A stretch of 64,000 nucleotides of DNA, taken from Nocardia vinacea NBRC 16497. Lineage in GTDB: Bacteria; Actinomycetota; Actinomycetes; Mycobacteriales; Mycobacteriaceae. Every line of letters starts with the position of its first letter. Positions within the stretch are counted from its first letter, which is position 1. The position numbers and the translations under genes are program-made. Below, one piece after another: positions 9,901-17,783 of the stretch. The notes under the pieces were generated by a model, which saw only the letters and a program-made list of their open reading frames with translations, had not been told where the DNA came from and did not search any database. The stretch spans positions 1-64,000 of the forward strand of contig NZ_BAGN01000085.1 in NCBI RefSeq assembly GCF_000308835.1. The letters run 5' to 3'.

Positions 9901-10898
9901 CGGGTCGCTCCGCGTGGTGCGGCGGAACCGATTTCGGCGATTTCGCGCAGCCTGCGCCACACCTTCTGCACCGGTGTCGGTGGGGGCGTACGGAGCGCGC
10001 CCTTGGCGTAGTGGCGTTCGATATAGAACTGCACCACCGACAGAATCGTGGTCAGCACGATGTACCAGACGGTGGCGACCATGAGCAGTGGCACCACCCG
10101 GCCGTTGCGGCCGTAGATCACCTGGACCTGGTAGAAGAGTTCCGCGATCGCCATGACCGAGACGATCGAGGTGCCCTTGAACAGGCTGATCACCTCGTTG
10201 GTCGCATTCGGCAGAATCGAGCGCATGGCCTGCGGGACGATGACCGTGCGGAACTGGCGCACCCGTGGAATACCGAGTGCCGCGGCCGCTTCCAGCTGCC
10301 CCGGATCGACCGAAATGTATCCGGCCCGGATGATCTCGGCCGCATACGCCGCCTGATGCAAGGCGAGTCCGATGACCGCCGCGGTGAAACCGCTGATCAC
10401 CCCGTTCACCTCGAAGGTGAGAAAGGAAGGGCCGAACGGGATTCCGAGCGAGAGCGTGTGGTACAGGTACGCGATGTTGAACCAGAACAGCAACTGCACG
10501 ATCAGCGGAATCGAGCGGAACGCCCAGATATAGACCCACGAAATCACCCGCAGTACCGGATTACTCGACAGCCGGGCGATCGCCAATGCCGTACCGATCA
10601 GGAATCCCAGCGCCGTGCCCCACAGGGTCAGCTCCAAGGTGACCTTCAGCGCCGACAGCACCGATTTCGCGGTGAAGTACTTGGCGAACGTCGACCAATC
10701 CCAGCCCGGGTTGGTGGCCAGTCCGTGGATGAACTGCGCGAGCACCACGAGCGCGATGGCACTGACGACCCAGCGCCACGGATGCCAGGACTTGGCGATC
10801 GCCGGCGCGGCATTAGTGCTTGCGGCAGCGGCGGGTGTGTGGGCACCCGGTATCGGGACATCCGATACCGGAGTATCGGATGCGACGGACGCGCTCAT
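9897..10898 (-). CDS. Amino-acid ABC transporter permease; first gene of the riboswitch-led operon
   Basis: 333-residue membrane permease of the His/Glu/Gln type. After about 40 mostly Ala/Ser/Pro residues come the first span and the segment LELTLWGTALGFLIGTALAI, then the coupling loop EIIRAGYISVDPGQLEAAAALG, highly typical of PAAT permeases. Only one permease is present, so it may act as a homodimer. The ATG at 10898 is preceded by GGAGGA (about 10907-10912), whose 5' part is also the last part of the riboswitch closing helix. First gene of an apparent ten-gene operon reading leftward. Confidence 0.94.
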   Translation of the reverse strand: MSASVASDTPVSDVPIPGAHTPAAAASTNAAPAIAKSWHPWRWVVSAIALVVLAQFIHGLATNPGWDWSTFAKYFTAKSVLSALKVTLELTLWGTALGFLIGTALAIARLSSNPVLRVISWVYIWAFRSIPLIVQLLFWFNIAYLYHTLSLGIPFGPSFLTFEVNGVISGFTAAVIGLALHQAAYAAEIIRAGYISVDPGQLEAAAALGIPRVRQFRTVIVPQAMRSILPNATNEVISLFKGTSIVSVMAIAELFYQVQVIYGRNGRVVPLLMVATVWYIVLTTILSVVQFYIERHYAKGALRTPPPTPVQKVWRRLREIAEIGSAAPRGATR

Positions 10899-10910
10899 AT
10901 TTCGGTTCCT

Positions 10911-10998
10911 CCATCGTTCCCGGCGGAAGCACCCGCACCCGGTGACCGGGGGGTTGCTGCGACGTCGACGAGCCAGGTCTCTCGGTCGCTCTGGATGG
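10911..10998 (-). ncRNA. SAM-I/IV-clan (S-box-like) riboswitch upstream of the transport operon
   Basis: Reading the minus strand from 10998, a closing helix P1 is formed by CCATC (10998-10994) and GATGG (10915-10911). It is followed by AGAG in the J1/2 position, a P2 arm GCGAC/GTCGC with GAG-loop-CTC inside, and the diagnostic GCAACC (10958-10953). A P3 extension CCCGG/CCGGG follows, then GGGTGC, which pairs with GCA(A)CCC, and finally TTCC. This matches the SAM-I core (GCAACC...GGTGC...TTCC...P1) known to bind S-adenosylmethionine. The 3' strand of P1 runs straight into the Shine-Dalgarno GGAGG (10912-10908), so ligand binding should hide part of it and lower translation. Exact subclass is not certain. 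Confidence 0.75.
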
Positions 10999-11333
10999 TG
11001 TGTCCGACGCCGAGCACGGGTCGGTCAATGGGTCTAGCCGAAATATCATGCGAAGCAGGCGAAGTCCGGCACAAGGGTACGAATCAGCGTGAGCGCAGAC
11101 CTTGTTCATATGGGCGTGAGCAGGCACTATTGGCCCGGTTGTGCAGTGGATCATGGCATTTCGGACCAGGTTTTCCGCGTGCTTTTCGTCCGAATTGCCT
11201 GCCTGCGGATCGCCGCGGCGGCCGATCGGGACGCGCGGCGCGAACGTGTCGACCCCCGGAATAGACGCTGTTGCGAAGGTTTGCCGGAGTAGTCTCGGAC
11301 CTCGATTCGTGCCCGACGATGAGGAGGTCCGCT
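10999..11333. other. Intergenic region between divergent transcripts
   Basis: About 335 nt between the riboswitch (read leftward) and the secreted-protein gene (read rightward). It must hold promoters for both. On the minus strand, TTGACC near 11027 and AT-richer GATATT near 11045 are the only promoter-like pieces I see, neither convincingly spaced. On the plus strand nothing convincing stands out apart from the ribosome site GAGGAGG at 11321-11327. No conserved small gene recognised. Confidence 0.5.
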
Positions 11334-12047
11334 GTGACCCTGCTGCGCCGTCTGACCACGCTAACCGCCATCGCGACCGGTACGGCCGCGCTGACTCTCG
11401 CCGCACCCGGCATCGCCGCCGCGGGTCCGGCGCCGATGCCCGCACCCGCCGTTCCGGCCGTGACCGCACCGTCCGCCCAGGTCGCACCCGGTGATCTGTT
11501 CGCCGGTTACCGAGCCGTCGTGGAGGCGCTGCGCACCTTCGGCATCGAACCGTTCCTGTACCCGGCGGTCGCGCCGTTCTGCTCCGACACCGGCAGCCTC
11601 GGTCTGGTCCCCGCGGTTGCGGGCGCAGTCCCGGGGCCGTGGCCCAAAACCACGGTGGCCATTCCGGGACTCGACCCGACCGCCGTCAAGGCGGGCCAAG
11701 TCATGTTCACCTTCGTCCCCTACGGCCTCGGTCCGGACAGCGCGAATGCTTCGGGCATGAACGTCGCCTGGGTCAACCTGGCCAATGGCCGCAGCGGCAT
11801 CACCCCCATGGGATCGATCTCCGATGTCGTCCGCACGATGGTGCCCGCCGAAACCCCGACCGAGATAAGGCCACTGGCCGAACGCGCCATCCAAGACTTC
11901 TTCGCCGCATTCCCGGTCGGCGGCGTCCGCGCAGTCCCGATCGAAACCGGATCCGGCCCAGTACTCGCCGCAATCTTCGGAACCATAGCCAACGGCCCCC
12001 ACTCCTGCCTCTTCCTCCCCACCATAAACCTCACCCCCGTGCGCTGA
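11334..12047 (+). CDS. Secreted hypothetical protein
   Basis: 237-residue protein with a clear Sec signal peptide: TLLRRLTTLTAIATGTAALT followed by a probable cleavage site after PGIAAA. The mature part is Pro/Ala-rich at first (GPAPMPAPAVPAVTAPS) and then shows no domain I recognise; segments such as KAGQVMFTFVPYGLGPDSA and GMNVAWVNLANGRSG look like exported mycolata proteins of unknown role. The GTG at 11334 is chosen because GAGGAGG lies 6 nt before it; an in-frame ATG at 11319 would place that site inside the gene. The stop is followed at once by a 29-bp palindrome, and the last 17 nt overlap the convergent glycosyltransferase gene. Confidence 0.8.
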   Translation: MTLLRRLTTLTAIATGTAALTLAAPGIAAAGPAPMPAPAVPAVTAPSAQVAPGDLFAGYRAVVEALRTFGIEPFLYPAVAPFCSDTGSLGLVPAVAGAVPGPWPKTTVAIPGLDPTAVKAGQVMFTFVPYGLGPDSANASGMNVAWVNLANGRSGITPMGSISDVVRTMVPAETPTEIRPLAERAIQDFFAAFPVGGVRAVPIETGSGPVLAAIFGTIANGPHSCLFLPTINLTPVR

Positions 12048-13299
12048 GATCAAGATCAGGTGGCACTGGTGGCGGCGGCTTCTCGGGCGATGCCGCCACC
12101 AGTGCCACCTGATCTTGATCAGCGGTTGGGGGGGAGGGGCGGGTTTTCCAGGTCAAGGTGTTGGTGCGGTGGGCGCGGCGGGAGCGGGTCCAGAGGCGGA
12201 GGTAGGCGTCGATGGAGATCGGATGTGCCAGGGCCGCAAGGGCGTCTGTGCGGGTTGTGGTGCCGCGTTCCAGTGAGCGCGCGAGTAGGCGGCTGGCGAC
12301 CGCGGCGCCGTAGCCGATGAGACCGGCGGTGCGTACGGAGCCTCGGCCGCCGATCGCGGCCAGTGGGGGCGCCCAGTACGCCAGTGTCGCAACAGCTCCT
12401 ACTGCCGCGCCGCCGATTGTCGTGCCGCCGTAAGCGGACCACAGCCAGCGGTTGTAACCGGTCTCCAGTTCGGCTGCGCCACGGTACATTCGGGTGCTCG
12501 CCGCCCGGCCTGCTGCGACCAGCGCGGTCCGGCGACCAGAACGACGCAGTGCGCGAGCGATATCCAGGTCCTCGGTCGGGCTCGTGGCGACCGCGGCATG
12601 CCCGCCGATGGCGTGGTAGGCGGTGGCGTCGAATACCAAGAACTGGCCGCAGGCCACGGCTGTCGAGGGGCGGAGGCTGCGATTGGCGGCCGCGATCGGC
12701 AGGCTCGTCGCCCACGACCAGCACAGCAGCGGCTGCACCAGCGCCTCGGCCAGCGAATCGGTCACCTGGTACGGCCACGGTGACAACAATGCGGCTCGGC
12801 TGCGACGCAATTCGGCGGTCGCCGCGGCAATCGCGTTCGGTGCCAGTCGCACATCGGCGTCGAGAAAGATCAGCACCGTGGCATCCGCCAACTCGGCAAG
12901 TCGCGCGCAGGCCGCGGCCTTCCCGGTCCATCCGGGTGCGGGTTCGGCCTCGGAACGGAACACCGTGAAGCGCGAATCGCCCGCAATCGCGTCGAGCGCG
13001 GCCGCTTCGGTCCCGTCCGACGACGCGTCGTCGAGAATCAGCACCCGCAGTCGCGGCACACCCACCTGGCCACGGAGATCATCGATCAGCTCGGGCAGTC
13101 GCTGTGCCTCATCGCGCGCCGGGATACACACCGAAACCGGCTCGATCACCGTATTCGGTCCGGCCGAGAGCCTGCGCACCGTCACGCGGTTGAATAACGC
13201 GGTCCCGCAACCGAACAGCGCGATACCCGCGCCCGTCCACGCGGCGATCGCCGCGCCCGCGCGCAGGGATCGCGTCAGCGGCGGGTCAGCGAACGCCAC
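12031..13299 (-). CDS. Family 2 glycosyltransferase (CruG/HpnB-like)
   Basis: 422-residue membrane-associated GT2 transferase. A hydrophobic segment (about 13-35) precedes the catalytic domain: VSVCIPARDE at 56-64, LILDDASSDGT near 88, the metal-binding DAD of IFLDADV at 147-149, and EDLDIARALRR further on. Two or three C-terminal membrane segments follow (IGGAAVGAVATLAYWAPP). Next to a CruF-like gene this suggests a glycosyltransferase acting on a hydroxylated carotenoid (CruG-like); that is contextual. The GTG start at 13299 overlaps the lipoprotein gene by 25 nt. The last about 30 residues are encoded by the long palindrome and the neighbour's 3' end, so the natural C-terminus may have been replaced. 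Confidence 0.82.
   Translation of the reverse strand: MAFADPPLTRSLRAGAAIAAWTGAGIALFGCGTALFNRVTVRRLSAGPNTVIEPVSVCIPARDEAQRLPELIDDLRGQVGVPRLRVLILDDASSDGTEAAALDAIAGDSRFTVFRSEAEPAPGWTGKAAACARLAELADATVLIFLDADVRLAPNAIAAATAELRRSRAALLSPWPYQVTDSLAEALVQPLLCWSWATSLPIAAANRSLRPSTAVACGQFLVFDATAYHAIGGHAAVATSPTEDLDIARALRRSGRRTALVAAGRAASTRMYRGAAELETGYNRWLWSAYGGTTIGGAAVGAVATLAYWAPPLAAIGGRGSVRTAGLIGYGAAVASRLLARSLERGTTTRTDALAALAHPISIDAYLRLWTRSRRAHRTNTLTWKTRPSPPTADQDQVALVAASPEKPPPPVPPDLDLSARG
12048..12120. terminator. 29-bp perfect inverted repeat, probable bidirectional terminator
   Basis: The arms 12048-12076 and 12092-12120 are perfect reverse complements (29 bp), with a 15-nt spacer. The left arm begins GATCAAGATCAGG directly after the secreted-protein TGA. 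No run of T follows on either side, so termination would rely on stem strength. The whole element lies inside the 3' coding end of the glycosyltransferase gene on the other strand. Confidence 0.75.
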
Positions 13300-14018
13300 A
13301 GATTGCTCGGCGAGAAGTTGGTTTCCGGTGCGCCGGGCGGTGCCGGGTTGCGGTCCATATAGGCGATGGCGGCGATGATGGCGGCGACGGCCAGGGTGAT
13401 ACCGCCGACGATGCCTGCCCAGCCCGCGAAGGAGCGGGTATTCGGGTCCGCGTAGCTGACCTCGGCGCGCACGGTAGAGACATCGCCGGGCGGCAGTTTC
13501 CAGGAGACGGTCGAGTCGTCCTCACGATTGCCGTTGGTCTTGGCGACGCGGGCCGGGAAAGCCACGGTGAACTGCACATCCGAACCGTGCGGCGGAACGG
13601 ATTTCAGATCGACCCGGCCATTGAGGCTGACCAGGTCGCCGGTGCGCTGGAACGACAGGTTGAACATCCCCTGGGTCTGATCGGAGAGCGCGCCGAGCTG
13701 GCCGACCTCACCGAAGGACAGATCCTCGAAGAACACCTTGCTGCCCACGTAGCCGTCCTGGCTGTACGGCTCGACCCGCACCTTCGCGGCCAGCGAATCG
13801 GGCGCCTTCAGCTGCGGGCCCTTGTCATTGGCGTCCGCGGGCACCACCGCGGCCACGATCCGACCGGAGACCCGGTCATTGGACGACACACCCATCGATA
13901 CCTGCACCCGCAGGCAGCCCGCGAGCATGGGCACCAGCATCGCGGCCAGCAGTACTGCCGCGGCCACCCGTGCTCCAGGCCGGGGAGAACGTGGCGGTAG
14001 AACCGATGTGTCGGGCAT
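13275..14018 (-). CDS. lppM: LppM-family lipoprotein (DUF3153)
   Basis: 247-residue exported lipoprotein. A signal peptide ends with lipobox LAGC followed by LRVQVSMGVSSNDRVSG, which matches the LppM family of mycobacteria, where the protein is linked to cell-envelope mannosylated lipids and infection. The beta-rich body (about 45-200) is followed by a C-terminal membrane span (GWAGIVGGITLAVAAIIAAIAY) and a short cytoplasmic tail. The ATG at 14018 gives a compact signal peptide; an ATG 11 codons upstream (14051) is the alternative and neither has a clear ribosome site. The CruF-like gene upstream ends at 14135 on the same strand, 116 nt away. Confidence 0.82.
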   Translation of the reverse strand: MPDTSVLPPRSPRPGARVAAAVLLAAMLVPMLAGCLRVQVSMGVSSNDRVSGRIVAAVVPADANDKGPQLKAPDSLAAKVRVEPYSQDGYVGSKVFFEDLSFGEVGQLGALSDQTQGMFNLSFQRTGDLVSLNGRVDLKSVPPHGSDVQFTVAFPARVAKTNGNREDDSTVSWKLPPGDVSTVRAEVSYADPNTRSFAGWAGIVGGITLAVAAIIAAIAYMDRNPAPPGAPETNFSPSNLWRSLTRR

Positions 14019-14134
14019 CGCGGTGAGAGGACTCGGCTGCACGGCACACATCGTGCCAGGCGATCGCCCCGAATTGCCACGCGACGGGCGGAACGTACGC
14101 CGACCGAAGTATCGGACAGCTGGTCCGCATCGCT

Positions 14135-15454
14135 TCAGCCCCGCCGGGCCGCGGCCGACCGCACCAGCAGCGGCACCCCGAGCACCCCCAGCCCAACACA
14201 CCCGTACCAGGCCGAATACGGCAGATCGAGGAACACCGCGTGCGCGAGCGTCGACCCGAGCCAGGTCCACATGAACACCGCCACCGGGACGACCGTGTCC
14301 GCCGAGATCAGAGATATCGGCTCTCGGGACTTGTGCTGCGGGCTGGTCGAGTCAGGCGTTCCCAACGCCAGCGCCGGGGTTCCAGCCGCCATATCCGAGG
14401 CTGCCGCACCGCGAGCCGCCGCCATCGGCACGTGTGTCTGTGCTGTCGGCAACAGGCGCTCTGCCGTCGGCGTTCGTGTCTCCGCTGTCGACAGCCGGTG
14501 CTCTGCCGTCGGCGCCGCAAACGTATTCGCACCCCTCGCGCCCACAGCACGATCCAATCCGGTCAGCAGCAACGCCATCACCAGCGACACCGCGAACCAT
14601 CCCAGATAGTTGGTGTACGGAATCTCGGCGAGTCCGGGTAGTCCCCGACCGGCGGCACACCAAGTCCACTGCCCGTCCGCCACCATCTGCGGATCGAGGA
14701 ACAGATCCCAACCCACGGCCCCGACCGCGGTCAGAACAACTCGCCGGGCCCACCGTCGAGCTAACAGCCCGGCGACCACCCACACCGGATACAGCCCACC
14801 GGTCCAGGCCAGCGCGACCACCAATGGCACCCCCGTCACCGCGGGCCCCGATCTGCCGACGGCATACGCATAACAACCGAATGGGAAACCTGTTGCCGTA
14901 CCAACGATTTCGGCAACCAATCCGAGCCCGGAGACAATCACCACGAACCCCGACGCGTATCTGATGCCGCGCGTCGCCACCGCGTGCACCAGCGCCGTCC
15001 CCGCCGACAACAGCACGACTGCGACGGTCACCCGATCGCGACCGACCCCCGAGGCAAGCGGATAACTGATCTGCACGAGCACGAGCAGCACCGCCGGGAC
15101 CACGGGGGCCAGCAACCGTGGCGTCCATCGAAAGGCTGGCGCCGACCGCGAGCGCCGACTCGCGCCGCGCCGACTTGCCGGGTTCCCGTCAGCACCGTGG
15201 ACGTCAGAGTCCTTTGCGTCAGAGGACTCGGCTCGCCGGGTGGTCTCTGGACTCGCCGGACTATGGATGTCGGAATCGGTTGTGTCGGAGGATTCCGCCC
15301 TTCCGGTGGTCTTTGGACTCGCCGGACCGTGGATGTTGGAGTCCGTTGTGTCAGAGCGCTCGGCTCGCCGGGTGGTCTCTGGACCAGGGCTTTCCGTCCC
15401 TGATGTGGGTCGCTCGTCCGGCTCCGGCACGGCTGGCCCGGTCGGCTCCGTCAT
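14135..15454 (-). CDS. cruF: CruF-like carotenoid biosynthesis membrane protein with repetitive N-terminus
   Basis: 439-residue membrane protein. Residues from about 100 show the multi-span carotenoid-biosynthesis (CruF, DUF422-type) domain: YASGFVVIVSGLGLVAEIVG, FPFGCYAYAVGRSGPAVTGV, WDLFLDPQMVADGQWTW and IPYTNYLGWF. CruF hydrates the psi end of carotenoids. Before it lie about 90 polar, disordered residues with a 22-residue tandem repeat rich in Asp, Ser and Thr, and a second low-complexity stretch (about 330-375) splits the membrane domain between LDRAVGARG and VVPVAVFMWTWLG. ATG 15454 overlaps the oxidoreductase stop by 4 nt (ATGA), implying a shared pathway. Confidence 0.8.
   Translation of the reverse strand: MTEPTGPAVPEPDERPTSGTESPGPETTRRAERSDTTDSNIHGPASPKTTGRAESSDTTDSDIHSPASPETTRRAESSDAKDSDVHGADGNPASRRGASRRSRSAPAFRWTPRLLAPVVPAVLLVLVQISYPLASGVGRDRVTVAVVLLSAGTALVHAVATRGIRYASGFVVIVSGLGLVAEIVGTATGFPFGCYAYAVGRSGPAVTGVPLVVALAWTGGLYPVWVVAGLLARRWARRVVLTAVGAVGWDLFLDPQMVADGQWTWCAAGRGLPGLAEIPYTNYLGWFAVSLVMALLLTGLDRAVGARGANTFAAPTAEHRLSTAETRTPTAERLLPTAQTHVPMAAARGAAASDMAAGTPALALGTPDSTSPQHKSREPISLISADTVVPVAVFMWTWLGSTLAHAVFLDLPYSAWYGCVGLGVLGVPLLVRSAAARRG
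15195..15385 (-). repeat. 66-bp tandem repeat inside cruF (22-residue units)
   Basis: Two full 66-bp units (15240-15305 and 15306-15371) plus partial units on both sides, diverged by several substitutions but in frame throughout. On the protein each unit reads roughly ETTRRAESSDTTDSDIHSPASP. No length variation can be judged from one sequence. Confidence 0.85.
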
Positions 15455-17019
15455 CGTCTGCGCAGTAGGGGAAACCGGTTGCGTCGTCGATCGCGCAGCA
15501 CCAACTGCGCCGCGCTGCGCCCGCTCGCTCCGGACACCCCGCCACCCGGATGCGTCGACGCTCCGGTGAGATACAACCCGGGCGCGCCGGGCACTCGCTG
15601 CCCGGACAACTCGGGCAGCGGCCGCCACAGCATCATCTGATCCAGCGACATCTCCACATGCATCACATTTCCGCCGCGCAACCCGAGCTCGCGTTCCAGG
15701 TCGACCGGCGTCTGCACGTACCGCCGCAGCACGCTCGCCCCGAAACCCGGTGCGTAGGAGTCGACTTCGGCGATGATCCGATCGGCCTCCGACTCCGCGT
15801 GCGCGGCCCAATCGCTCCCGTCGGCCAGCTTGTACGGATGCCACTGCGCCCACAGCGAGAGCTGATGCTCACCGGCCGGGGCGATGCTCGGATCCAGCGC
15901 ACTGAAACTCATGGCCAGCACCACCGGACGCGGTGGCAGATCGCCGGCCAGTGCCGCACCGTGCGCCCGGCGCAGCTGGCGCCGATCGGAGACGAGAAAC
16001 TGCAGACCATTGGCGGATTCGGCGGTCGAACTACCGGGATACTGCGGCAGCGCGGACGTCGCGAGCCGCACCACCATGCCGATACCGGGCCCGACCCGGA
16101 TCCGCCGCTGCCAGTCGTCGAGCACCGCACCGTCGAATCCGCCATCCCGCAGCAGATCCAGTGTCGTCAGCACATGCGTGCCCGCGATCACGGTATCCGC
16201 ATGCAGACTTCGTCCCGACGCGGTGCGCACCTGCCAGCCCGCACCGACCTGGCGCAGCTCGGTGACCGCATCGCCCGCCGACACCACACCGTCGTCGGCG
16301 CGCAGCCGCGCGACCAGCGCCGTTGTCAACGCCCCACTTCCTCCCACCGCCCGTCCCGGCGGCAGCGTATGCATCAGCGCGGCGAATCCGACCATCGGCG
16401 CGGTCCCCGGTTCCGACATCGGCGGCCCGGACTGCGCACCGAACCAGGCCAGCGATGCCTTGAGTCGCTCATCGTCGAAGTAGCTGTCCAGCAGGGCATC
16501 GCCGGTCTGCAGGAACTCCCGCGACAACGCACTCCCGCCATCGCGCGCGTCCAGCCCCCAGAACGAACGCAGCAGCCGACCCGGCGTCGGCGCACCGCCG
16601 AACGCGCGCATCACCCGCGCCGACCGTGGCCCCCAGACCTCGACGAAGCGCCGATACGCCGTCGCATCCCGCGCTCCGCAGACCTCCGCGATTCCGGCGC
16701 AGGTCCGATCGACATCGCGATGGAAAACGATCGGCGCACCGCCATCCGGCCCCGCGGGCGTGAAACCCCAAGGATCGCAATCGATATAACGCAGCCCGAA
16801 ACGCGACAGCTCGAGTTCCTCGATGATCCCGGTATGGCGCACCATGATGTGCGCCGAAGATCCGCGATCGACCAGATGACCGGGAAAGCGTTCGACCGTC
16901 GACACCGCGCCGCCGAGCACCTCGTCGCGCTCGAGCACCTCCACCCGCTCCCCGGCCCGCGCCAGATAGCAAGCCGCGACGAGCGCGTTATGGCCTGACC
17001 CGACGACCACAACGGTCAC
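15451..17019 (-). CDS. FAD-dependent oxidoreductase, CrtI/CrtO (phytoene desaturase or ketolase) family
   Basis: 522-residue flavoprotein. The N-terminal dinucleotide-binding motif GSGHNALVAACYLARAG, followed by VEVLERDEVLGGAVSTVE, and the C-terminal family segment GLYLTGASTHPGGGVSGASG place it in the phytoene desaturase / CrtO-like group. Next to CruF-like and GT2 genes it may desaturate or ketolate a carotenoid; mycobacterial homologues are often simply called NAD(P)/FAD-dependent oxidoreductases. GTG 17019 overlaps the GNAT stop by 4 nt (GTGA), and the stop overlaps the CruF start the same way, so the three genes are translationally chained. Direct desaturase function is not shown. Confidence 0.85.
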   Translation of the reverse strand: MTVVVVGSGHNALVAACYLARAGERVEVLERDEVLGGAVSTVERFPGHLVDRGSSAHIMVRHTGIIEELELSRFGLRYIDCDPWGFTPAGPDGGAPIVFHRDVDRTCAGIAEVCGARDATAYRRFVEVWGPRSARVMRAFGGAPTPGRLLRSFWGLDARDGGSALSREFLQTGDALLDSYFDDERLKASLAWFGAQSGPPMSEPGTAPMVGFAALMHTLPPGRAVGGSGALTTALVARLRADDGVVSAGDAVTELRQVGAGWQVRTASGRSLHADTVIAGTHVLTTLDLLRDGGFDGAVLDDWQRRIRVGPGIGMVVRLATSALPQYPGSSTAESANGLQFLVSDRRQLRRAHGAALAGDLPPRPVVLAMSFSALDPSIAPAGEHQLSLWAQWHPYKLADGSDWAAHAESEADRIIAEVDSYAPGFGASVLRRYVQTPVDLERELGLRGGNVMHVEMSLDQMMLWRPLPELSGQRVPGAPGLYLTGASTHPGGGVSGASGRSAAQLVLRDRRRNRFPLLRRR

Positions 17020-17633
17020 AGAGGCAGCCGCCGTCCCAGGATCGCGAACGGCCTGGTATCCCCGGCGAAGACGAAATTCCGGATCACATCGGTGAATCCG
17101 AGTCGCCGATACAGTTTCCAGGCGCGGTTGGCCTCGCCGTGCACTTCCGGCGTGGACAGCAGCACCGCGCTCTCGGTGCGATTCGCCAGCAACCGCGTCA
17201 GCAGTTCGCCGCCGATGCCGCGACCCTGCGCCGACGGATGCACGTGCAACTCGGTCAGTTCGAAATAGTCCGAAAGCAGTTCGCGCGCAGAATGTTCCGG
17301 CCAGCCCGAGCGCCGCATCCCGCTGTGCACCTGCTGATGCCACCACTGGTGGGCGGCGCCGCGATAGCCGTAGGCGATGGCCACGATCGGCGCGGTCCGC
17401 AGGTCGATCTGCCCGGAGTCATCCGGGACAACGGCGGCCACGCCCTGCCAGCCGACGCGGGTGGTGTGCTCGGTCCACATCGGTGCGCGATGCTGTTCGG
17501 TGCCGTGCGGATACTCCATCGCCGCGACGTACACCGCAAGCGCGTCGTGCAGTCGGGAGCGCAGCGCCGCGACGGAGAGGTCGATGACGACAGGGGCGTT
17601 GGCGGGGGTGTGTTTGGGCTTGACGGCTGTCAT
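17016..17633 (-). CDS. GNAT family N-acetyltransferase
   Basis: 205-residue acetyltransferase. The acetyl-CoA binding motif is HVHPSAQGRGIGGELLTRLL, followed by AVLLSTPEVHGEANRAWKLY and a final LGFTDVIRNF strand, all standard GNAT features. It resembles the acetyltransferase next to lppM near the M. tuberculosis division cluster (Rv2170 region, from memory). The acceptor is unknown. It is the first gene of the leftward carotenoid/LppM group, its stop overlapping the oxidoreductase start. ATG 17633 has a GAGAG run close upstream. Confidence 0.85.
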   Translation of the reverse strand: MTAVKPKHTPANAPVVIDLSVAALRSRLHDALAVYVAAMEYPHGTEQHRAPMWTEHTTRVGWQGVAAVVPDDSGQIDLRTAPIVAIAYGYRGAAHQWWHQQVHSGMRRSGWPEHSARELLSDYFELTELHVHPSAQGRGIGGELLTRLLANRTESAVLLSTPEVHGEANRAWKLYRRLGFTDVIRNFVFAGDTRPFAILGRRLPL

Positions 17634-17783
17634 GGCTCTCGTCGGTCCGCGGAAAGTTGTCGGTGGGTGTCCCTATATTCAATCTCAATTCAAACGTTCG
17701 AATACCTGTTCGATCCCCGCGGTGCTGGGAACTCGGCATTCGCGCCCAGGATAGGCCAGGTACGCGACTCGGAGGGACGGCTG

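Noticed and set aside
12119..12931. Alternative minus-strand frame inside the glycosyltransferase gene
   Set aside because: It lacks a ribosome site and motifs, whereas the other frame has the GT2 DAD and Rossmann segments.
15195..15385. CRISPR-like array
   Set aside because: The repeats are contiguous, in frame and diverged, without spacers; they are coding tandem repeats.
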